Shown: positions 7,705 through 13,904 of the stretch, piece after piece | How the letters are laid out: every line of letters begins with the position of its first letter | Numbering within the stretch: position 1 is the stretch's first letter | Source: UBA1189 sp045544835 | Lineage (GTDB): Bacteria > Bacteroidota > Bacteroidia > Bacteroidales > Bacteroidaceae | Assembly: GCA_045544835.1 (NCBI GenBank) | Contig: JAZPZS010000028.1 | Coordinates: 1 to 16,874, forward strand | Length of the DNA stretch: 16,874 bases | Direction of reading: 5' to 3' | Notes under the pieces: generated by a model | What the model saw: the letters and a program-made list of their open reading frames with translations, nothing else | Databases searched by the model: none | Told to the model about the DNA's origin: nothing | Position numbers and translations under genes: made by a program

Positions 7705-9636
7705 ATGAGCGACGAACTAAATATGCCCATTGAGGAACAGGTAGCGTATACTGACGACAACATACGCCACCTGAGTGATATGGAGCACGTGCGCCTGCGT
7801 CCCGGTATGTATATCGGTAAGCTGGGCGACGGCTCGCAGAACGACGATGGTATCTATGTGCTGCTCAAGGAGGTCATCGATAACTCTATCGACGAGTTTA
7901 AGATGCATGCCGGCAAGCGTATCGAGATCGACATCACCGACCACAAGCGTGTCAGCGTGCGCGACTATGGCCGCGGCATCCCTCAGGGCAAGCTGATGGA
8001 GGCAGTGAGCGTGCTCAATACCGGTGGTAAGTATGACAGCAAGGCCTTCAAGAAGAGCGTAGGCTTGAACGGTGTGGGTGTGAAGGCAGTGAATGCGCTG
8101 AGTGCACACTTCGAGGCCAGCTCATACCGCGACGGCAAGGTGCGTACGGTAGTGTTCGAGAAGGGTAACATGGTGAGCGACACCACCGGGAATGCGGGCC
8201 CCGAGGAGACGGGTACACGCATCGTCTTCGAGCCCGACAATACGCTGTTTGTGGGCTACTCGTTCCGCTCGGCCTATATCGAGACCATGTTGCGCAACTA
8301 CACCTACCTCAACACGGGTCTCACCATCATGTACAACGGCAAGCGCATCCTCTCGCGCAATGGTTTGGTAGACCTGCTCACCGACAACATGACGGCCACA
8401 TCGCTCTACCCCATCATACACCTCAAGACCGAGGACATAGAGATTGCCTTCACCCATACCGACCAGTACGGCGAGGAGTACTACTCCTTCGTCAATGGCC
8501 AGCATACCACACAGGGCGGTACTCACCAAAGTGCCTTCAAGGAGCATATTGCCCGCACCATCAAGGAGTTTTACAACAAAAACCACGAATTCACCGATAT
8601 CCGCAACGGCATCGTGGGTGCCATCGCCATCAATGTGGAGGAGCCGGTGTTTGAGAGCCAGACCAAGGTGAAGCTGGGCTCTACCGCCATGGAACCCGGT
8701 GGCCGCAGCCTCAACAAGTTTGTTGGCGACTTCATCAAGACTGAAGTAGACAACTACCTGCACCGCAACACCGAGGTGGCCGACACCATGCTGCAGAAGA
8801 TTCAGGAGAGCGAGAAGGAGCGCAAGGCCATTGCCGGTGTCACCAAGATAGCCCGTGAGCGTGCCAAGAAGGTCAACATGCACAACCGCAAGCTGCGCGA
8901 CTGCCGCATCCACTTCAACGACGCCAAGGGCGACCGCACCGACGAGTCGTGCATCTTCATCACCGAGGGCGACTCGGCGAGCGGATCCATCACCAAGAGT
9001 CGCGATGTGAACACACAGGCCGTATTCAGCCTGCGCGGTAAACCGCTCAACTCGTTCGGCCTCACCAAGAAGGTGGTTTACGAGAACGAGGAGTTTAACC
9101 TCCTGCAAGCCGCACTCAACATCGAGGATGGCCTCGAGGGGCTCCGCTACAACAAGGTTATCGTGGCCACCGATGCCGATGTCGACGGCATGCACATCCG
9201 CCTGCTGATGATTACTTTCTTCCTGCAGTTCTTCCCCGACCTCATCAAGAAGGGCCACGTATACATCCTGCAGACGCCGCTTTTCCGTGTGCGCAACAGG
9301 AAACGCCTCATCAAGGGCTATAAGAAGGAGAACGACACCGACCGCAAGAGCGACTTCATCACCCGCTACTGCTACTCCGAGGAGGAGCGCCTGAAGGCCA
9401 TTGCCGACCTCGGCCCCAATCCCGAGATCACCCGATTCAAGGGTCTCGGTGAGATTTCGCCCGACGAGTTCAAGCATTTCATCGGCAAGGACATCCGCCT
9501 GGAGCGTGTCAGCCTCCACAAGAACGATGCCGTGATGGACCTCCTCGAGTTCTACATGGGAAAGAACACCATGGAACGCCAGAACTTTATCATTGACAAC
9601 CTCGTGGTGGAAGAGGATAAACCGGATGAGGAGTAA
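7705..9636 (+). CDS. parE: DNA topoisomerase IV subunit B (ParE)
   Basis: A 643-residue type IIA topoisomerase ATPase subunit. The GHKL ATPase domain shows EVIDNSIDE (Glu56 as general base, Asn60 for magnesium), VRDYGRGIP (residues 85-93) and GLNGVGVKAVN (120-130). The transducer region follows, then the TOPRIM domain with EGDSASGS (Glu421) and the metal-binding DADVDG (490-495), and the closing RFKGLGE motif. Where GyrB usually has EGDSAGG, this has EGDSASGSITKSRD and LRGKPLNSFG, which I associate with Bacteroidetes ParE, so ParE is preferred to GyrB. With ParC (not in the window) it decatenates chromosomes using ATP. coaD follows after 18 nt. Confidence 0.88.
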   Translation: MSDELNMPIEEQVAYTDDNIRHLSDMEHVRLRPGMYIGKLGDGSQNDDGIYVLLKEVIDNSIDEFKMHAGKRIEIDITDHKRVSVRDYGRGIPQGKLMEAVSVLNTGGKYDSKAFKKSVGLNGVGVKAVNALSAHFEASSYRDGKVRTVVFEKGNMVSDTTGNAGPEETGTRIVFEPDNTLFVGYSFRSAYIETMLRNYTYLNTGLTIMYNGKRILSRNGLVDLLTDNMTATSLYPIIHLKTEDIEIAFTHTDQYGEEYYSFVNGQHTTQGGTHQSAFKEHIARTIKEFYNKNHEFTDIRNGIVGAIAINVEEPVFESQTKVKLGSTAMEPGGRSLNKFVGDFIKTEVDNYLHRNTEVADTMLQKIQESEKERKAIAGVTKIARERAKKVNMHNRKLRDCRIHFNDAKGDRTDESCIFITEGDSASGSITKSRDVNTQAVFSLRGKPLNSFGLTKKVVYENEEFNLLQAALNIEDGLEGLRYNKVIVATDADVDGMHIRLLMITFFLQFFPDLIKKGHVYILQTPLFRVRNRKRLIKGYKKENDTDRKSDFITRYCYSEEERLKAIADLGPNPEITRFKGLGEISPDEFKHFIGKDIRLERVSLHKNDAVMDLLEFYMGKNTMERQNFIIDNLVVEEDKPDEE

Positions 9637-9654
9637 CGAGTTGAAAGTGGAAAG

Positions 9655-10116
9655 ATGAAAGATGAAAGTAAACTCAAGGCTCGTACAGCAGTATTTCCTG
9701 GTACGTTTGATCCCTTTACGATAGGTCATGCGGCCTTGGTGCGCCGTGCCCTAAGCATCGTCGATGAGCTGTACATCGCCATCGGCATCAACATTGAGAA
9801 GCGCACGTTGCTTACTCTTGACGAGCGTATGGAGCGCATATCGGCTCTATATAAGGATGAGCCGCGCATCCATGTCGTCAGCTACGAGGGGTTGACCACC
9901 GACCTTGCCGCGTCCGTCGGTGCACAGTTCATCATCCGGGGCGTGCGCAGCAGCGTCGACTTCGAGTATGAGCGCAGCATTGCCGATGTCAACCGTATGC
10001 TCACCGGCATCGACACCCTGCTGCTCATCAGCGAGCCCCAGTATGCCGCCATCAGCAGCAGCATGGTGCGCGAGCTCGCCCGCTTCGGCAAGGACATCGG
10101 TCCGTACCTTCCCTGA
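9655..10116 (+). CDS. coaD: Phosphopantetheine adenylyltransferase
   Basis: A 153-residue nucleotidyltransferase. The N-terminal FPGTFDPFTIGH (His25) is the (T/H)xGH nucleotide-binding signature. The middle IIRGVRSSVDFEYE and the late ISSSMVREL motif are specific to CoaD. It transfers AMP from ATP to 4'-phosphopantetheine, the fourth step of coenzyme A synthesis. It has about seven extra N-terminal residues but ends at GPYLP, where E. coli CoaD continues for a further 15 or so residues. The C-terminal helix therefore seems to be missing or different. It is 18 nt after parE and probably cotranscribed. The accessory island begins directly after its stop. Confidence 0.93.
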   Translation: MKDESKLKARTAVFPGTFDPFTIGHAALVRRALSIVDELYIAIGINIEKRTLLTLDERMERISALYKDEPRIHVVSYEGLTTDLAASVGAQFIIRGVRSSVDFEYERSIADVNRMLTGIDTLLLISEPQYAAISSSMVRELARFGKDIGPYLP

Positions 10117-10230
10117 GGGTAGCGAATAGGATCCCCCCGATGCCCCTCAAGACAGGCCATACACCCACCGACTCACTTCTTGATGGTAAACCATGAAGAT
10201 ACTTACGCTTGCAGTGAATAGGCGGCAAAG

Positions 10231-10326
10231 TGCACCTTTTTGTGTACAAAAAGTGTACAAATAAGTGTAAATCTTTTTGGCTTAACTATTATGGCACTCA
10301 GCGGATTACGCAAACAAAAGTGTACA
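10231..10326 (-). repeat. Left copy of a ~95-bp MITE-like unit
   Basis: Read on the minus strand, this is similar over its full length to 11507-11600 on the plus strand. The two are about 87% alike over the first 60 bp and roughly 80% overall by hand alignment, including the shared block TAATCCGCTGAG. The unit has imperfect terminal inverted repeats, TGTACACTTTTGT at one end and TGTGTACAAAAAGGTGCA-like at the other. It contains no gene. I see no clear target-site duplication. Confidence 0.7.
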
Positions 10327-10359
10327 TCTGCTTTTTGAGTTGATTTATTCCCGATTGTC

Positions 10360-10402
10360 CAATGGTATAGACTAAGCCACCGAATAGTCTTATGCCATAT
10401 TG
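10360..10402. promoter_or_regulatory. Imperfect inverted repeat upstream of the CPBP gene
   Basis: CAATGGTATAGACTA (10360-10374) and TAGTCTTATGCCATATTG (10385-10402) are inverted copies with small gaps; the AGACTA/TAGTCT core is perfect. It sits 20-60 bp upstream of the -33 region of the CPBP promoter. It could be an operator or the remains of a hairpin. Confidence 0.4.
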
Positions 10403-10421
10403 CCGATATATATTACTCCAA

Positions 10422-10454
10422 GTTGCCGAATATGATTTTATTTTATTACTTTTG
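10422..10454 (+). promoter_or_regulatory. Candidate promoter of the CPBP gene
   Basis: GTTG (10422-10425), 21 bp, TACTTTTG (10447-10454) matches the Bacteroidetes -33/-7 arrangement. The start would be near 10461 and the leader about 18 nt. The element TTGCCGA occurs at 10400 and again at 10424, a 24-bp spaced direct repeat overlapping the -33 box. Confidence 0.55.
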
Positions 10455-10478
10455 CAAATAATTTGAAATCTTATTGTT

Positions 10479-11135
10479 ATGGCAGCTAAAATTAAAAGTA
10501 TACTTGTTCTGATAGGAGTATTCCTAATTTATTGGTTTGGAATGTCATTCACAACAGGTTTTTTGTATCATGTATTTTCCTCGTCCGTTTTATCAGCCTT
10601 TGCGGCTAAGCTGATTTTCTCGTTTCCTTTCTTATATGTAATATTCAGGAAATCGAAGATTGCTTTAATTGGTGAAGAGACCGTTAACGAAAAGACTTGC
10701 CCTTGGTGGGTTCTATTGGGTCTTGGACTTGCAATTGCATTAATGGCAAGAATCTATTATCATCTTTTCAGTCCATACTCGGCTGGTTCCGAAAATATCA
10801 CTTATCATGGATTGGAAGCGATTTGCATGTTTATAAGTATTGTGTTGATTACTCCTATAATAGAAGAACTGTTTTTTAGGAAGTGGATGGTAACGTATCT
10901 TGAAAGAAAAGATATCAAACCTATATATATACTTCTCATTACATCAGTTTTGTTTTTCATTGTCCATACGAATGCCCAATATACGTATTTCCGATTTGAC
11001 ACGTTACTCTCTGGAGCAATATTGTATTATATCTATACCCGCTATCGTAATATAAAGTATTGCATATCTGTACATATGATATGGAACATGGCTGTGAACT
11101 TAATTCCTATCGCAAATCAACATATGTTATTATAA
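10479..11135 (+). CDS. CPBP family intramembrane metalloprotease
   Basis: A 218-residue protein with about six hydrophobic segments. The three CPBP (CAAX protease/Abi) motifs are present: EExxxR as IIEELFFRKW (Glu129, Glu130, Arg134), the second-motif His163 in FFIVH, and HxxxN as SVHMIWN (His199, Asn203). Family members are membrane-embedded proteases; in bacteria some protect against the cell's own bacteriocins, and others have no assigned substrate. Its codons are strongly A/T-rich, unlike the neighbouring parE and coaD, which suggests horizontal acquisition. It has its own promoter and lies between two inverted ~95-bp repeats. No bacteriocin or peptide gene is visible next to it, so an immunity role is only a possibility. 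Confidence 0.85.
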   Translation: MAAKIKSILVLIGVFLIYWFGMSFTTGFLYHVFSSSVLSAFAAKLIFSFPFLYVIFRKSKIALIGEETVNEKTCPWWVLLGLGLAIALMARIYYHLFSPYSAGSENITYHGLEAICMFISIVLITPIIEELFFRKWMVTYLERKDIKPIYILLITSVLFFIVHTNAQYTYFRFDTLLSGAILYYIYTRYRNIKYCISVHMIWNMAVNLIPIANQHMLL

Positions 11136-11285
11136 CATCTGATACTGCAACCGACTTATGTCAACTGTAACAGGTGAAAACAAGTTTCTTTATTAATTGC
11201 CAGAAAACATACCACCACCTCTTCTGCTATATCCCAACTTGCAACCTATCATCATCGCTGTTCTATAGTGCCAAAATTATTTATC

Positions 11286-11373
11286 CCTGCAAATAGAAAA
11301 CGTTCTGCCTGCAAGTAGAAAGCATTCTGCCTGCAAGTAGAAAAGTTTCTATCTGCAAGTAGAGAAAGCGATA
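11286..11373. repeat. Four tandem copies of a 22-bp repeat
   Basis: Units start at 11286, 11308, 11330 and 11352, each exactly 22 bp, on the pattern CCTGCAARTAGAAARCRTTC followed by TG. The first three differ from each other at a few positions and the fourth is more diverged. Each of the first two junctions can fold as a small hairpin, TTCTGC with GTAGAA around CTGCAA. The unit is not a multiple of three and lies in no gene. The period is close to two helical turns. Confidence 0.85.
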
Positions 11374-11506
11374 GGCAAGGAGATGCTGGAGAACAATAGG
11401 TTAGAGGCTACGATTTGGCTTTGTCATTGTCTGAAAGCCTCACAGCTTCGTAACCTTTGCGAGCAAACAACGAAAAATGTGTAAAAAACACATGCCCAAA
11501 GGCAAA

Positions 11507-11600
11507 TGTACACTTTTGTTGGCATAATCCGCTGAGCATCATCGTAGTTAAGCCGAAAAGATTTACACAAAAATTACATCTTTTGTACACAAAATGTACA
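11507..11600 (+). repeat. Right copy of the ~95-bp MITE-like unit
   Basis: This is the inverted partner of 10231-10326. Its ends are TGTACACTTTTGT at the left and ACAAAATGTACA at the right, an imperfect 12-13 bp terminal inverted repeat. It abuts, at 11602, the start of readable AraC-type coding sequence, so it probably marks the breakpoint of that gene. Confidence 0.7.
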
Positions 11601-11601
11601 C

Positions 11602-11667
11602 ATCCGCTACGTGGGCATCACCCCCTCGGAGTTTCGCGCGAGGTACCGTGAGGGTGCGCAGAGATAG
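11602..11667 (+). pseudogene. 3' remnant of an AraC-family regulator
   Basis: Twenty-one codons and a TAG read IRYVGITPSEFRARYREG and four more residues. The YVGITPSEFRxR segment is the hallmark end of the second helix-turn-helix of AraC/XylS regulators. Nothing upstream in this frame resembles the rest of the domain; sequence identity stops where the right MITE-like unit begins. The fragment has no start codon and cannot make a regulator. Rhamnose operons of Bacteroidetes often have an AraC-type regulator, but this scrap is 5 kb away from rhaT, so no link is claimed. Confidence 0.6.
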
Positions 11668-11730
11668 GCCTTATAGATTGTGCCGAAATAAAAAACATGT
11701 CGAAATAGTGAAGCGTCAACTACTCATTTA

Positions 11731-11747
11731 AGAAAGTTTAACTTTCT
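11731..11747. promoter_or_regulatory. 17-bp perfect dyad
   Basis: AGAAAGTT, one base, AACTTTCT. It lies about 90 bp upstream of the -7 box of the small coiled-coil gene. It is a possible protein-binding site; no long T run follows, so it is not a typical terminator. Confidence 0.4.
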
Positions 11748-11834
11748 ATAATCCGCAGAAAAATAGTGCATTGCGTGCGCTGCATAACGCTTTTTATAGC
11801 CATATATAGGGTCACAAGCGAGCGATTTTTTGCT

Positions 11835-11842
11835 TATTTTTG
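11835..11842 (+). promoter_or_regulatory. -7 box of the small coiled-coil gene
   Basis: TATTTTTG matches TAnnTTTG, within the string CTTATTTTTGC that recurs at 16457-16467. No clear -33 box is seen. A start near 11849 would leave a leader of about 20 nt before the ATG at 11871. Confidence 0.45.
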
Positions 11843-11870
11843 CTATGGAAAAATGTTAACTTTACTATTT

Positions 11871-12182
11871 ATGTCAAAAGGAGCACAAACAATGATGGCC
11901 AAGGCCGAGAGCCTGGCCGAGGGTATGCTGAGAAACCTCAGCAAGGTACAATCTTTAGGATTCAGCAATGCCGACATCGAGCGCTTGAGAGAGGGTGTGA
12001 AGACCCTCGCGGCCACCGACAGCGCTGTAGAGGAGGCTGCAGCTGCACTCTCTGAGCTGCGCCGCACAAACAATGACACGATGAGCCGCCTCAACGACGA
12101 TGTGGTGAACATCAAGAAAGCCATCAAGAGCCATTACGACAAGATGGAGTGGCCCGACTTCGGCATCGCCGACAAGCAGTGA
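11871..12182 (+). CDS. Small coiled-coil hypothetical protein
   Basis: I do not recognise this 103-residue protein. It is hydrophilic and alanine/leucine/glutamate-rich, with heptad-like spacing through residues about 10-90 (AESLAEGMLRNLSKVQSLG, then VEEAAAALSELRRTNND), so a helical coiled coil is likely. There is no signal peptide or membrane segment. The first ATG after the -7 box (11871) is used; ATGs at 11892 or 11895, behind an AAAGGAG-like string, are alternatives and would remove 7-8 residues. The last residues, DKQ and stop, fall inside the copy of repeat A that follows. It has its own promoter and terminator and is a single-gene unit. G/C content returns here to that of the core genes, which argues for a real gene. 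Confidence 0.7.
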   Translation: MSKGAQTMMAKAESLAEGMLRNLSKVQSLGFSNADIERLREGVKTLAATDSAVEEAAAALSELRRTNNDTMSRLNDDVVNIKKAIKSHYDKMEWPDFGIADKQ

Positions 12183-12238
12183 TGCCTACCTGAACGTAAA
12201 GGAGTTCCCCGAAAACGCCACGGCGTCTTCGGGGAATA
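12175..12238 (+). repeat. Repeat A, copy 1
   Basis: About 64 bp, from GAC at the last codons of the coiled-coil gene to GGGGAATA, are nearly identical to 13761-13826, with six or so differences and one 1-bp indel. The copy supplies the TGA stop of the gene before it. Its core is the strong hairpin at 12205-12236. Confidence 0.8.
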
Positions 12239-12243
12239 CTTTT
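12205..12243 (+). terminator. Terminator in repeat A copy 1
   Basis: TTCCCCGAA pairs with TTCGGGGAA, and inside it ACGCC pairs with GGCGT; one A-C mismatch separates them. TACTTTT follows. It is 23 nt after the coiled-coil gene stop. Confidence 0.8.
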
Positions 12244-12254
12244 GACCTCGCACC

Positions 12255-12293
12255 ACTCGGCGAAACAACGCTGAGAACTGAGCTCGCAGTTAT
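12255..12293. repeat. Repeat B, copy 1 (double hairpin)
   Basis: 39 bp matching 16413-16451 at 33 positions. It can fold into two adjacent stems: CTCGGCG (12256-12262) with CGCTGAG (12269-12275), including one G-U pair, and AACTG (12276-12280) with CAGTT (12287-12291). Both loops are 6 nt. It lies just after the repeat A terminator. Confidence 0.75.
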
Positions 12294-12398
12294 CCACGGA
12301 ACAGACGTATGAGCAAGCAAGAGCTAACCTTGCTTATGCTCTTGCTGCGAGCGAAAAGGAAGAAAGCGAAGCTAAACCGAACGAAAAAACTTCGTTCC

Positions 12399-12430
12399 TT
12401 TGCACAACCGAGAATAAATCCTTTTCTTTG
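12399..12430 (+). promoter_or_regulatory. Candidate promoter of the TonB_C protein gene
   Basis: TTTG (12399-12402), 20 bp, TTTCTTTG (12423-12430) fits the -33/-7 pattern, with one mismatch in the -7 box. The start would be near 12437, about 30 nt before the ATG at 12469. Upstream, AGCAAGAG (12316-12323) and CTCTTGCT (12339-12346) form an 8-bp inverted repeat. Confidence 0.5.
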
Positions 12431-12468
12431 CACTATAAAAGCCTGCAAAGTACAAATCCCAGAAAACT

Positions 12469-13674
12469 ATGCGCCCCCGCATCAGCACTATCCTCATATT
12501 CCTTGCAATACTCTCTGCCATCAGCACCTCCTATGCCTCGCCTAAGGAGAAGAAATTCAGGGAGCAGATAACGATAGGAGAACCTATTGCCGAGGGCTGC
12601 GACTCTACATCTGAATGGGGAGAATTCCAATCAGTAGAACTGCCACCCGAATATCCCGGTGGCCCAGAGGCCATGAAAGGATATATCAAGAGTAACAGGC
12701 TATATCCTCAGGAGGCTATGGAGAGGGGTATCGAAGGCCGTGTCATCGTACAATTCACTGTAGACAGCACAGGCAATATCTGCAAAGAGGATGTAGTGAG
12801 GTCCATTGACCCTCAACTCGATGGTGAGGCCATCCGTCTGATACGCAATATGCCGAGGTGGAAGCCTGGAACGGTGAGAGGAAAGCCTTGGAATGTGCGT
12901 TACACCCTGCCCGTAACTTTCGACCTCCCCGATAGCGCAACCAGGAAGGTTGTCGAAAGCCCCAAGCCTAAAGAACCGACGATAGAGGAGGCCGAGAAGA
13001 AGCCGCTCATCGTACTCATCTTTTCCGATGGGGCGGAAATCATTGCCGAGGGCAAGCAGCTCAACTACATCCCTCTCGTTGTCACCGAGTTTGACTATCT
13101 CGAGCCGTTCGGCCTGTCGCTTGCTGATATTGCCGATGCCGACACGTTGGTGCATTATATGGCAGAAGGCAAGTACGGAGAGCTTGGCAAGGATGGTGCT
13201 ATAGTGTATCACGTCAAGAAGAAGAGTTATGGCGAAGTGACCCAGGCATTGAGCCAGCATTGGTTCAACAAAGGCAGCAACGAGCGACTGCGGACGATAG
13301 AGAAAAAGTCTGGAAGTGCCGATGCTGAAGTCGTAGAATACGAGTCGGAACTTGAAGGCGCATTTATTACCTATGAATTACAACCCGAATTTCCTGGTGG
13401 GGTGAAGGCATTGATGGAGTATGTAGAGGCGAATATCCGCTATCCCCAAGAGGTCAAGGAGAGGGGCATCCAAGGACGCGTCATCGTACAATTTATCGTA
13501 GAGGAAGACGGCACTCTTACTGGCGAGCAAGTAATTAAGCCCGTAGACCCACAACTCGACGCCGAGGCCATCCGCATAGCGCGTAGCATGCCCAAGTGGA
13601 AGCCTGGAGAGATTCGCGGCAAGCCCACCCGAATGAGGTTTTCCTTCCCTGTGACCTTTAGACTCAAAGAATAA
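12469..13674 (+). CDS. Secreted protein with two TonB C-terminal domains
   Basis: A 401-residue protein. Residues 1-24 form a signal peptide with a likely cleavage after SYA. Two TonB_C-type domains follow at about 57-153 and 303-399. Each has the pattern P(E)xPGG, LYPQE or RYPQE, RGIxGRVIVQF, DPQLDxEAIR, MPxWKPG, RGKP, FPVTF. Between them, residues about 180-255 include a GKYGELGKDGAIVYHVKKK segment that resembles the end of a TonB-dependent receptor plug. TonB_C domains contact TonB boxes of outer-membrane transporters. Here the N-terminus looks cleavable instead of a long membrane anchor with a proline-rich spacer, so it is probably a soluble periplasmic relative and not a standard energiser. 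It is a single gene with its own promoter. Confidence 0.85.
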   Translation: MRPRISTILIFLAILSAISTSYASPKEKKFREQITIGEPIAEGCDSTSEWGEFQSVELPPEYPGGPEAMKGYIKSNRLYPQEAMERGIEGRVIVQFTVDSTGNICKEDVVRSIDPQLDGEAIRLIRNMPRWKPGTVRGKPWNVRYTLPVTFDLPDSATRKVVESPKPKEPTIEEAEKKPLIVLIFSDGAEIIAEGKQLNYIPLVVTEFDYLEPFGLSLADIADADTLVHYMAEGKYGELGKDGAIVYHVKKKSYGEVTQALSQHWFNKGSNERLRTIEKKSGSADAEVVEYESELEGAFITYELQPEFPGGVKALMEYVEANIRYPQEVKERGIQGRVIVQFIVEEDGTLTGEQVIKPVDPQLDAEAIRIARSMPKWKPGEIRGKPTRMRFSFPVTFRLKE

Positions 13675-13695
13675 GCGTCATAAGCAATCCACACC

Positions 13696-13770
13696 ATGCC
13701 CCACCTCGAGATACAACATACCGATGATGGCTCCGCCACACTCTTCGTGCCCGTGCTCGACGAGCAGTAA
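13696..13770 (+). pseudogene. 5' remnant of a probable mnmD (tRNA mnm5s2U34 methyltransferase)
   Basis: Twenty-four codons from ATG to TAA. The stretch DDGSATLFVPVLDEQ resembles, from memory, the N-terminus of Bacteroidetes MnmD/MnmC2-like methyltransferases, which continues with YHS and a SAM-binding domain. Here the frame stops exactly where repeat A copy 2 takes over, and no later part of the gene appears downstream. MnmD methylates the wobble uridine of some tRNAs; this scrap would have no activity. An intact gene would be expected elsewhere in the genome. The family call rests on a short segment and should be taken as probable. Confidence 0.5.
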
Positions 13771-13826
13771 TGCCTACCAGCAACGTAAAGGAGTTCCCCG
13801 AAAACGCCACGGCGCTTTCGGGGAAT
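13761..13826 (+). repeat. Repeat A, copy 2
   Basis: About 66 bp almost identical to 12175-12238. It again begins inside the final codons (GAC, GAG, CAG, stop) of the sequence before it and ends at GGGGAATA. The hairpin at 13794-13825 has TTCCCCGAAA with TTTCGGGGAA and CGCC with GGCG. Relative to copy 1 the TC/CT change moves the mismatch but keeps the fold. It may terminate transcription before the sigma-factor operon, although only TATTATTATC follows. Confidence 0.8.
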
Positions 13827-13904
13827 ATTATTATCATTATCCTTCGTTGATGCGATATTTTTTCTCATTCGTGCAATGTTTTCCTATTTCTCGTGTATAT
13901 AAGT

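Larger units (their letters stand above)
10117..10478. other. Gene-free region between coaD and the CPBP gene
   Basis: About 360 bp with no credible gene. From left to right it holds unrecognised sequence to about 10230, the left MITE-like unit (10231-10326), an imperfect inverted repeat (10360-10402) and a promoter for the CPBP gene. Base composition falls sharply to A/T-rich from about 10330. Confidence 0.6.
11136..11870. other. Gene-poor region with repeats and a gene remnant
   Basis: About 735 bp with no intact gene. It holds four tandem 22-bp repeats (11286-11373), a 33-codon open frame of no recognised similarity (from 11383), the right MITE-like unit (11507-11600), an AraC-type 3' remnant (11602-11667), a 17-bp dyad (11731-11747), and a -7 box (11835-11842). 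Confidence 0.6.

Noticed and set aside
8122..9729. Long minus-strand open frame (535 codons) opposite parE
   Set aside because: It is the mirror of a clearly coding, G/C-rich gene with all ParE motifs. The minus-strand translation is low-complexity Val/Leu/Glu/His-rich and matches no family I know.
11286..11373. CRISPR array
   Set aside because: The 22-bp units are contiguous with no variable spacers, and no cas genes are nearby.
11383..11484. 33-codon frame after the 22-bp repeats
   Set aside because: Too short, no similarity recognised, no promoter, and it lies in degraded intergenic DNA. It could be a scrap of an unknown gene but that cannot be supported.
12309..12545. 78-codon frame before the TonB_C gene
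   Set aside because: It overlaps the candidate promoter and the first 77 bp of the TonB_C gene in another frame. It is Lys/Arg/Leu-rich without domain features.
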